Positions 1 through 5,618 of a stretch of 7,168 nucleotides of DNA are shown here, piece after piece. The notes under the pieces were generated by a model. It searched no databases. It was not told where the DNA came from and saw only the letters and a program-made list of their open reading frames with translations. The DNA lies in the NCBI GenBank assembly GCA_024638355.1, contig JAHEKO010000067.1:1-7168 (forward strand). Direction: 5' to 3'. Numbering within the stretch: position 1 is the first letter of the stretch; every line of letters starts with the position of its first letter. Source of the DNA: Acidobacteriota bacterium. GTDB taxonomy: Bacteria > Acidobacteriota > Thermoanaerobaculia > Multivoradales > JAHEKO01. The position numbers and the translations under genes are program-made.

Positions 1-502
1 GGCAGTCGAGGCACCACTCCATCTGCAGCGACTCCGCCTGCATGATCAGCGGCATCTTGTCCACGCGGCCGTGGCAGCTCTCGCAGCCCACACCCTTCGA
101 CACGTGGATCGCGTGATTGAAGTAGACGTAGTCGGGCAGGTCGTGCACCCTCTGCCACTCGATCCGCTGACCGGTGCGATAGCTCTCGCGCACTTGGGCG
201 AGCATCGGACTCTGGTTCCAGATCAGGTTGTGGCAGTTCATGCAGGTCGCGGTGGGCGGCACCCCCGCGAAGGCGGACTCCTCGGCGCCCCAGTGGCAAT
301 AGACGCAGCTGATGCCGAGCGCCGCGGTGTGGTGATCGTGGCTGAAGGGAATCGGCTGCTGCAGCACGATGCCCTCTCCGGTGGCGTAGGACGACCGGCT
401 CATGAGCAGGAGCAATCCGATCCCGCCGGCCACCAGGAAGAGGCCGCCAAACATCCAGACTCGGGAAAACGTGTTGGTACTGCGGTGAAAAATCTGCGCC
501 AT
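1..502 (-). CDS. actA: ActA-like multiheme cytochrome c of alternative complex III (3' end outside window)
   Basis: The first 167 residues are visible. The start is the ATG at 502-500; an in-frame TAG two codons before it rules out an earlier start. A membrane-anchor or uncleaved signal helix covers about residues 15-34. Three complete haem-binding motifs follow: CVYCH (66-70), CMNCH (87-91) and CESCH (140-144). A fourth, CLDC (164-167), is cut by the window edge. The stretches around 'IPFSHDHH', 'SAFAGVPPTATCMNCH' and 'RVHDLPDYVYFNHAIH' match what I know of ActA, the pentahaem subunit that passes electrons out of ACIII, a quinol:electron acceptor oxidoreductase that replaces the bc1 complex in many bacteria. 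ActA normally heads the operon, followed by the iron-sulfur/molybdopterin-like ActB, so the rest is expected off the left edge. The usual fifth haem site cannot be checked. A related cytochrome c3/c7-type membrane protein of another complex is the alternative. Confidence 0.9.
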   Translation of the reverse strand, partial: MAQIFHRSTNTFSRVWMFGGLFLVAGGIGLLLLMSRSSYATGEGIVLQQPIPFSHDHHTAALGISCVYCHWGAEESAFAGVPPTATCMNCHNLIWNQSPMLAQVRESYRTGQRIEWQRVHDLPDYVYFNHAIHVSKGVGCESCHGRVDKMPLIMQAESLQMEWCLDC

Positions 503-586
503 GGCTGCCTAGCGCTGCCCCTCCAGTCCGGTGAACTTACCGAAGTGGAACAGGGGGCGCAAGGCGCAGATTGAGATTGGCAGAAA

Positions 587-647
587 GTGAGGCGGGAGCG
601 CCGGTCGACCGGCGTCCCCGCCTCCCGCTCCCAACCTCCCGCCTCAC
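587..647. repeat. Nested GC-rich inverted repeat between actA and the HEAT gene
   Basis: This lies in the 244-bp divergent intergenic region 503-746. A perfect 16-bp palindrome at 599-614 (CGCCGGTCGACCGGCG) is the core of a larger one: arms 589-606 and 607-624 match at 16 of 18 positions, with the mismatches at 597/616 and 598/615. The 12-bp outer sequence GTGAGGCGGGAG (587-598) also recurs as a perfect inverted copy at 636-647, so two alternative foldings share one left arm. Known elements with this look include dispersed intergenic palindromes (REP-like), dyad operators and terminators. A terminator is unlikely between two divergent starts, and there is no T-run. I saw no convincing sigma-70 promoter pair in the rest of 503-746; a loose GTCGG iteration occurs around 700-720. 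Confidence 0.7.
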
Positions 648-746
648 CATGACTGGCTAGCGTGGACCTGAACATGCTTGCGATCTACCCTTTCCTTTCG
701 CCGTCGGTCGGCGGTCGGTTGCGCTGATAGAGTCTCCAGCTGCGAG

Positions 747-1637
747 ATGCCGGAAGAGCCCACTACGAGCCGCGAGGCGGAGCCGCGCGACCTGGAGAAG
801 GAGGTCGAAGGCGGCCTTGTGCGCGGAATCGTCGGCCTCTTCATCGTGCCGCTGCTGGTCGTGGTCCTCTGCGTCGGGGTCTTCGTCGGCTTCGGCTGGA
901 TCGCCTACGAGCGGCAGACCATCACCGGCTACCTCAACGATCTCCGCTCGGGTTGGCGGTCGACCCGTGCCCAGGCCGCCTACGAGCTCTCCAAGGTGCT
1001 GCTCGCCGACCCTCAGGCTCTGCAAGAGGAGCCGGGGGCGAAGGACGAGCTGCTGCGGATCTTCGGCGAGGTGGAAGATCCGGAGATTCGGCGCTATCTG
1101 ATTCTGGTGCTCGGCTACACGCGCGACCCGGCGGCGGTTCCGATTCTGACGGCCGCGCTCGACGGCGCCGACAGCCAGACCCGAATCTACCTGCTCTGGG
1201 CGCTCGGCACCGCCGGCGACACGAGCGCCGTACCGGCTCTCGTAGAGGGCCTGGCCGATTCGGATCCCGGGATTCGCAAGACCGCCGCCTTCGCGGTCGG
1301 CGAGCTCGGCGATCCGGCGTTGCTGGAGCGACTGGAGCCCCTGCTCGCGGATACGCAGGCCGACGTGCGCTGGAACGCGGCGCTGGCGGTCAGCCGGCTG
1401 GGGAGCGACGCCGGAGTGCCGGTGCTCGAGCGGATGCTCGACCGGCGCCTCACCTCGGCGGTGCCCGAGATCACTCCCGAACAGCAGCAGGAGACGATGA
1501 TCGGCGCGATCCGGGCGCTCGCCGTGGTACGAGGCACCGAAGCCCTGCCGCTCCTCGACGACCTCGCCGAGCACGACCCCAGCCTCAAGGTCCGCCAGGC
1601 CGCGATCGAGGCGCGCAAGGCGATCGAGGCGGGCTAG
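747..1637 (+). CDS. Membrane-anchored HEAT-repeat protein
   Basis: The 296-residue protein starts at ATG 747 (MPEEPTTSRE). The frame is open 23 codons further back to a TTG at 678, but that extension is arginine-rich and unlike a real N-terminus. No strong Shine-Dalgarno is visible at either start. Residues 1-24 are charged and probably cytoplasmic. A single transmembrane helix spans about 25-54, followed by an alpha-helical solenoid. HEAT/PBS-lyase-like repeats are recognisable at about 110-138, 143-168, 172-199, 204-231 and 278-295, with recurring 'D..IR..A...LG..GD..AVP.L...L' spacing; 72-90 and 250-273 are weaker copies. Such solenoids are protein-protein interaction scaffolds; no catalytic residues are visible. 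It diverges from the actA-like gene and is followed in the same direction by a cytochrome c. A role in assembling or contacting a respiratory complex is inference from that context only. Confidence 0.88.
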   Translation: MPEEPTTSREAEPRDLEKEVEGGLVRGIVGLFIVPLLVVVLCVGVFVGFGWIAYERQTITGYLNDLRSGWRSTRAQAAYELSKVLLADPQALQEEPGAKDELLRIFGEVEDPEIRRYLILVLGYTRDPAAVPILTAALDGADSQTRIYLLWALGTAGDTSAVPALVEGLADSDPGIRKTAAFAVGELGDPALLERLEPLLADTQADVRWNAALAVSRLGSDAGVPVLERMLDRRLTSAVPEITPEQQQETMIGAIRALAVVRGTEALPLLDDLAEHDPSLKVRQAAIEARKAIEAG

Positions 1638-1640
1638 CCT

Positions 1641-1675
1641 CCCGCGCCGACCCCACCCCCTCGGGTGGTCGCGGG
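1641..1675 (+). terminator. GC-rich stem-loop just after the HEAT gene, possible terminator
   Basis: The hairpin begins 4 nt after the HEAT gene stop. The inner stem is CCACCC (1653-1658) with GGGTGG (1663-1668) around a CCTC loop. It is extended by CGA/TCG and CCCG/CGGG pairs that leave small bulges on the left arm. There is no following T-run, so a classic intrinsic terminator is not clear. It could equally slow or attenuate read-through into the cytochrome gene that starts 95 nt downstream. Confidence 0.4.
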
Positions 1676-1704
1676 CTCCCACCCGGGCAGGTATCCCGTT
1701 AGGA

Positions 1705-1716
1705 TCGGCGCGCCGA
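1705..1716. promoter_or_regulatory. 12-bp perfect palindrome upstream of the cytochrome c gene
   Basis: TCGGCGCGCCGA is perfectly self-complementary and lies 54 bp before the cytochrome start, a position suited to a repressor or activator site. A weak -10-like TAGGAT overlaps its left edge (1700-1705), but no matching -35 was found. In GC-rich DNA a short C/G palindrome can arise by chance, so this is only a candidate. Confidence 0.2.
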
Positions 1717-1770
1717 CAGACTCTCACCCTGCAAACGACGGGAAAACCCTGCGATCAGAGGAGCGAAGAC

Positions 1771-2130
1771 ATGATGAAGAACTCAGTGATGATTGTGGGC
1801 GCGCTCGCCGTCGTGCTGCTCGTCGCCTGCGGTGGCGGTGGCGCCTCCGACGATCAGGTGGCCCAGGGGCTTCAGGAGTTCCGCAGGACCTGCGCGACCT
1901 GCCACGGCCAGAACGGCGAGGGGATGCCGCGGCTGGGCAAGGAGCTGTTCAACAACGAGTTCGTGCAGAGCAAGAGCGACGCGGAGCTGATCGCTTTTCT
2001 GAAGGAGGGGCGCCCGGCGACCCATCCCGACAACACCCGCGGCGTCGACATGCCGCCGAAGGGCGGCAATCCGGCGATCACCGACGCCCAGCTGGGGCTG
2101 ATCGTCGCCTACATGCGCTCGATTCAATAG
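1771..2130 (+). CDS. Monohaem cytochrome c lipoprotein
   Basis: The protein has 119 residues. The start at ATG 1771 is well supported by AGAGGAG at 1757-1763, 7 nt upstream; the next codon is also ATG and cannot be excluded. A hydrophobic signal segment ends in the lipobox LVAC (17-20), so Cys20 should be lipidated and tether the protein outside the cytoplasmic membrane. A glycine-rich linker (21-25) follows. The mature domain is a class I cytochrome c with haem site CATCH (41-45) and a likely distal axial ligand Met94 in 'GVDMPPKGG', a normal arrangement for a small 90-100 residue domain. It probably shuttles electrons between a quinol-oxidising complex and a terminal oxidase. ACIII includes a monohaem lipid-anchored cytochrome (ActE), and this protein has that format, but it lies apart from actA on the other strand, so the symbol is not assigned. 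The gap to the HEAT gene is 133 bp, leaving co-transcription uncertain. Confidence 0.92.
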   Translation: MMKNSVMIVGALAVVLLVACGGGGASDDQVAQGLQEFRRTCATCHGQNGEGMPRLGKELFNNEFVQSKSDAELIAFLKEGRPATHPDNTRGVDMPPKGGNPAITDAQLGLIVAYMRSIQ

Positions 2131-2149
2131 CGCCGGCGCGAAGCCGGCG
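2131..2149. terminator. Compact hairpin between convergent genes, likely bidirectional terminator
   Basis: A perfect 7-bp stem, CGCCGGC (2131-2137) with GCCGGCG (2143-2149), closes a GCGAA loop. It fills the whole 19-bp gap between the cytochrome stop (2128-2130) and the stop of the minus-strand gene (2152-2150), which is where a shared terminator is expected. There is no T-run on either side, so efficiency is uncertain, as is common in GC-rich genomes. Confidence 0.6.
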
Positions 2150-3094
2150 TCAGGAATCGGCGTGGGCGGCCAGCCGGTAGAGCGTGCGACCCGAAGGGTG
2201 GTCGAGCGACTGGACCACGTAGTCCTTGCGGGTGCCCTGGTAGAAGTCGCTGATCAGGGTGCGCTGACCGAACCTCGAGATGATCACGTGGTGACGGTTG
2301 CGGCTCATCTCGTGCGCGAAGGCCTCGTCGATCATGCCGAAGGGATTGGGCGTGGCGACCTCCCAGAGGCCGACGAACTCGCCCCGCGGCCGGATGCGTT
2401 CGTAGAAGCGCAGCTCCTCGGCGAAGCCCAGCTCCTGCGGCTCGGGGATGTAGGGCGCGACCAGCTGGATCTGGCGAACCGCGGCCCGCAGCAAACGGGC
2501 GCGCGACAGGGCGTCGGGCGAGCGGCCGCCGTAGCGCTGGAACAGGTAGAGGTCCTGGAGCCGGGCACCGCGATCGATCAGGATCTGCCGCACCGCCGGC
2601 CGGTTCAGCTCGTGGGTCAGGCCGAGCAGGTCCGCATTCAAATAGAGCGGGGTCAGCCGTTCGAACAGCTCCTGGTGCGAGCGCCGGGCTTGCATCGCCT
2701 CGGGCTCGGGCCGGGGGGTGTGAACGTAGAAGAGCAGTCCGTGCTCTTCGGCGTAGACCAGACCGCCCGGCGTGACTCCCGGTGGCAGGAAGAGGAAGGG
2801 CTCCAGCCGCAGCACGGTGGAGCCGCTGCGCAGCAGCCGCTCGAGGTCGGCTTCCCCGAAGCGGGGCCGCAGGAAGTAGCGGTAGACTGCAACGGCCGAT
2901 ACGTCGTGGCGGACCGCCAGCACCAGGGCGCCGAGGCTGCCGAGGATGGCCACCAGGCAGACGCCGGCGACGATCGCGCGGATGTACGGGAGATGCACGA
3001 ATCCACGCAGCGCGGCTATCGCTCGTGGGCCGCGCAGATCGACCGCCTGGCAGCGGGCCAGCTCCACGGGCGCTCCGATCCCAGTTCGCTTCAC
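2150..3094 (-). CDS. Unrecognised protein with one N-terminal transmembrane helix
   Basis: The frame encodes 314 residues from a GTG at 3094 (written MKRTGIG). An in-frame GTG at 2998 (residue 33) would give 282 residues beginning just before the membrane helix, and neither start has a strong Shine-Dalgarno. One hydrophobic helix covers about residues 38-61; the remainder is a soluble domain of about 250 residues rich in Arg, Leu and Glu with scattered aromatics. Segments that might be conserved are 'LEPFLFLPPGVTPGGLVYAE' (97-116), 'LIDRGARLQDLYLFQRYGG' (172-190) and 'RHHVIISRFGQRTLISDFYQ' (267-286). I see no catalytic signature, cysteine motif or known fold. Codon use looks normal and the frame is intact, so it is probably a real gene. 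It converges on the cytochrome gene and diverges from the methyltransferase gene, and neither neighbour suggests a job for it. Confidence 0.75.
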   Translation of the reverse strand: MKRTGIGAPVELARCQAVDLRGPRAIAALRGFVHLPYIRAIVAGVCLVAILGSLGALVLAVRHDVSAVAVYRYFLRPRFGEADLERLLRSGSTVLRLEPFLFLPPGVTPGGLVYAEEHGLLFYVHTPRPEPEAMQARRSHQELFERLTPLYLNADLLGLTHELNRPAVRQILIDRGARLQDLYLFQRYGGRSPDALSRARLLRAAVRQIQLVAPYIPEPQELGFAEELRFYERIRPRGEFVGLWEVATPNPFGMIDEAFAHEMSRNRHHVIISRFGQRTLISDFYQGTRKDYVVQSLDHPSGRTLYRLAAHADS

Positions 3095-3117
3095 GCTGCT
3101 CGGAGCGTAGAAAGGGG

Positions 3118-3139
3118 GCGTCAGGAGAGCGTCAGGAGA
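3118..3139 (+). promoter_or_regulatory. Tandem duplicate of an 11-bp Shine-Dalgarno-bearing unit before the methyltransferase
   Basis: GCGTCAGGAGA occurs twice back to back, at 3118-3128 and 3129-3139. Each copy contains an AGGAG core. The second core (3134-3138) is 5 nt from the ATG at 3144 and fixes that start; the first is 16 nt away, too far for direct use at this start. The duplication may strengthen ribosome recruitment or may just be a recent slip. Confidence 0.6.
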
Positions 3140-3143
3140 GGCA

Positions 3144-3926
3144 ATGACGGGGCGTGACGACTACGGCCGCCTGGGCTACCGGGACCTGATCGCCTGGAAT
3201 GAACGGCTCGAGCGCGAGCGGCCGTTCCTCGAGCGCGAGCTCGGCAAGGCGCCCGCGGAGAGCCTTCTCGATCTCGGCTGCGGCACCGGCGAGCACGCGC
3301 TCCTTTTCGCCGCGCTGGGATACGACACCATCGGCGTCGATCGCTCCGAGGAGATGATCGAGAAGGCGCGCCAATACGAGGGCCGCCACCCGCCGCACGG
3401 ACCGCGCTTCGTCCACGGCGATTTCGCCGCGCTGTCCGAGCTCGTCTCCGGGCGCCTCGGCGGCGCGATTTGCCTCGGCAACGTTCTGCCGCATCTCGAG
3501 GACGAAGCCTTCACCCGCCTGCTCGAAGCGCTGAGCGGGCGACTCCTGCCGCAGGCGCGGTTTGTTCTGCAGGCGGTGAACTACGAGCGGATTCTCGGCG
3601 CCGGCGTTCGCCATCTGCCGCTCAAGTTCCGGCCCGATCCCGACGGGGAGGGCGAGATCGTCTTTCTGCGACTGATGAAGCCGCTCGACGAGCGGCACGT
3701 CTCGTTTCATCCCACGACCCTGCGCTTCCAGCCGGGACGCGAGCCACCGCTCGAGCTCAAGGCGACCAAGGAGGTGCGGCTGCGCGCCTGGACCCGGCCC
3801 CAGGTCGAGCGGTGGCTCGAGGCCGGCGGATTCCGTGTCGAGGCGACCTACGGCGACATGACGGGCGGTCCCTATCAGCCGGAATCGTCGAGCGACCTGG
3901 TCGTGGTGGCGGAGAGACTGGCCTGA
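3144..3926 (+). CDS. Class I SAM-dependent methyltransferase
   Basis: The protein has 260 residues and starts at ATG 3144, supported by AGGAG 5 nt upstream. The Rossmann-like fold is clear. Motif I, DLGCGTGEH (43-51), binds S-adenosylmethionine; the acidic residue ending strand 2 is Asp66 in 'IGVDRSEEM', which should contact the ribose hydroxyls; 'HGDF' (91-94) fits the adenine-contacting loop; and 'ICLGNVLPHLED' (109-120) corresponds to the strand 4 and motif IV region. The C-terminal 'GGFRVEATYGDMTGGPYQPESSSDLVVVAER' region is typical of the Methyltransf_11/25-type small-molecule enzymes, with a beta-rich insertion around 150-215. The substrate cannot be told from sequence. It is predicted cytoplasmic, with no signal or membrane segment. 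It diverges from the unrecognised membrane protein gene over 49 bp and ends 12 bp from the convergent VWA gene, without an obvious terminator between them. Confidence 0.93.
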   Translation: MTGRDDYGRLGYRDLIAWNERLERERPFLERELGKAPAESLLDLGCGTGEHALLFAALGYDTIGVDRSEEMIEKARQYEGRHPPHGPRFVHGDFAALSELVSGRLGGAICLGNVLPHLEDEAFTRLLEALSGRLLPQARFVLQAVNYERILGAGVRHLPLKFRPDPDGEGEIVFLRLMKPLDERHVSFHPTTLRFQPGREPPLELKATKEVRLRAWTRPQVERWLEAGGFRVEATYGDMTGGPYQPESSSDLVVVAERLA

Positions 3927-3938
3927 TCTCGGGTCGAG

Positions 3939-5615
3939 CTAGCGCGGCCGCACCCTGACGCTGCTCGACAGCACGTTGCCCGTGGCCAGGTCCTGGACCA
4001 TGACCACCAGGTCGTGGGGCTCGCGCCAGAGCTCGACGTTCATGTCGTAGGTCACCAGATCCTCGACGCCCGGGGGCTCGCGGCGGCTGGTCTGGAACGG
4101 CATCGTCGCCACGTTCGAGAGCGTGTCGCGCTTGTCCTTGACCGCCAGGGTGACGGTCATCATGGCTACGTACTCGCCGCCGTTGTACAGATGCGTCAGC
4201 GCCGCGGTCGGGATGGCCAGCTGGATCGGAACCTCCATCTTGCGGCGCTCGAGGCGCTTCGGGTCGCCGACGCGGATGTCGAAGTCGCTGTGCTCGACCT
4301 CGGCCTGGAAGAGCAGGGCTCCCTCGACCATCATCTCGACCTCGACCTGGCGCGAGAAGTCGACGTAGTCGCTCCGCGTTCGCACCTTGAAACCCGGCTC
4401 GCGGGCCTCGAGGCGGATGCGATGCCGGCGATTGTCGGCGCGCCGGTTGGAGGTGAAGCCGAGCCAGTAGTACGAGCCGGTGTCGTCGAGCGCGCGCTCG
4501 AGCGCGGTCAGGCGATTGCTGTTGAGCATCGCCTTGCCGCCGGTCTCGGCCGCCAGGAAGCGCAGGGTGGCTTCGAGGTTGGACTCGCCGGGCGGCCCGA
4601 TCGCGCCCTCCGGGCGCGGAGCGTCGGCCCCTACGCCGGGGCCGCTTCCACCGAGGCCGGGCACGTCGACGGGGTAGATCGTGTAGCCGAGAAGATTCGC
4701 GGTATCGGCGAGCGTCTGGTAGATGCCGGTGCCCAGGCTGTAGCTCCACAGGTTGCGCCCGAACTGCTCGCGCTGGGCCATGAAGCCCTCGTTGCGACTC
4801 TCGCTGTTGGAGAAGAACCGCTGGCTGGCGGCGGCGCCGCTGCGCAGGGTGTTGGTTCCGGTCTGCTCGTCGTAGACGGCGAGCTCGTAAGGCCAGCCGC
4901 CCGACAGCAGAACCAGCGCCTTGCGGCCCGAAGCGGGCACCGAGGCGCGCATGGCGGCCGATGCGGCGACGGTCAGATTGTCGAGCTGCTCCGCGACCAG
5001 ACGGACGTAGGCCTCCTGCTGCGAGAAGTTGTTGTTGAACACGCGGCGCTCCGCCAGGCGGAAGGCGCCTTTCGCTTTGCGCTTGGCCGCCGCGGCGAGA
5101 GCGGCGCGAAGGTCCGGCTTCGACGAGGTCCAGTCGGCGAGCAGCTCCACGTCGGTGCCGTCGAAGCTCATGATGGCGACGCGGTCGGCGTCGCCGATCC
5201 GGGCGAGCTGCTCGTCGAGCCTGGCCAGCACCAGGTTGCGCTGGGCGCCGATGGAGAAGTAGTCGTCGATGAAGATCAGGAAGTTGGTGTGTCGCTTCTC
5301 GAGCTCGGCGTTGGCTTCGGCGGGCCGGTCGTTGGCGGCGGTCGCCGACGTCCCTTCCGGCAGGATCTCGCCGTCACGCACCTCGGAGAAGTAGTCGATC
5401 GGCACCTCGCGCCCGTCGACGGTCAGGCGGAAGTCGTCGCGGGTCAGGCCGCGCACCCGGTTGCCGGCGCGGTCGGTGACGACCGTCTCGAGGTTCACTA
5501 CCCGGACGTCGATCACCTCGCCGAATACATCGCGCTGGTCCTGGGCGGCGACATGCGCCACGCCCGCCGTCAGCAGAACGCTCGAGATCGTCAGTGCGTG
5601 GAAGCCGTTTCTCAT
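3939..5615 (-). CDS. Secreted VWA-domain protein, Acidobacteria-type VWFA-related family
   Basis: The protein has 558 residues and starts at ATG 5615. A signal peptide covers about residues 1-24, with probable cleavage after 'AHVAA'. Residues 32-80 form a beta-rich N-terminal segment, 'VIDVRVVNLETVVTDRAG' then 'LTRDDFRLTVDGREVPI', typical of this family. The VWA core runs from about 111 to 320. Its metal-site motif is DDYFS (117-121), with Tyr where the canonical DxSxS has its first Ser, so metal-dependent ligand binding may be weakened or altered. 'RKALVLLSGG' (231-240) fits a core strand and the loop after it. A second conserved block, 'SYYWLGFTSN...RRHRIRLEAREPGFKVRTRSDY' (381-417), follows, and residues 420-558 form a beta-rich C-terminal region. 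It is probably periplasmic or exported; ligand unknown. The start lies 3 nt after the stop of the propeller gene, so the two are very likely co-transcribed and translationally coupled. Confidence 0.9.
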   Translation of the reverse strand: MRNGFHALTISSVLLTAGVAHVAAQDQRDVFGEVIDVRVVNLETVVTDRAGNRVRGLTRDDFRLTVDGREVPIDYFSEVRDGEILPEGTSATAANDRPAEANAELEKRHTNFLIFIDDYFSIGAQRNLVLARLDEQLARIGDADRVAIMSFDGTDVELLADWTSSKPDLRAALAAAAKRKAKGAFRLAERRVFNNNFSQQEAYVRLVAEQLDNLTVAASAAMRASVPASGRKALVLLSGGWPYELAVYDEQTGTNTLRSGAAASQRFFSNSESRNEGFMAQREQFGRNLWSYSLGTGIYQTLADTANLLGYTIYPVDVPGLGGSGPGVGADAPRPEGAIGPPGESNLEATLRFLAAETGGKAMLNSNRLTALERALDDTGSYYWLGFTSNRRADNRRHRIRLEAREPGFKVRTRSDYVDFSRQVEVEMMVEGALLFQAEVEHSDFDIRVGDPKRLERRKMEVPIQLAIPTAALTHLYNGGEYVAMMTVTLAVKDKRDTLSNVATMPFQTSRREPPGVEDLVTYDMNVELWREPHDLVVMVQDLATGNVLSSSVRVRPR

Positions 5616-5618
5616 GGT

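Noticed and set aside
71..574. Plus-strand 167-codon frame and a minus-strand 91-codon frame (400-675) around the actA start.
   Set aside because: Both conflict with the haem-motif-bearing actA frame and show no features of their own.
657..1727. A 356-codon minus-strand frame over the HEAT gene.
   Set aside because: Arg-rich antisense shadow; the plus strand encodes clear HEAT repeats and a transmembrane helix.
2162..3157. A 331-codon plus-strand frame antisense to the unrecognised membrane protein.
   Set aside because: Because the minus-strand product is unknown, I compared both. The plus frame lacks a membrane helix or motif and overlaps the methyltransferase start and its ribosome site, while the minus frame has a clean helix and ends neatly at the shared hairpin.
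3132..3710. Minus-strand frame of 192 codons inside the methyltransferase gene.
   Set aside because: Antisense shadow; the plus strand carries the DLGCGTG motif in the right context.
3927..3950. Possible terminator between the convergent methyltransferase and VWA genes, including the palindrome GCGGCCGC.
   Set aside because: The gap is only 12 bp and the palindrome lies inside the VWA coding sequence; no stem with a usable loop and tail was found.
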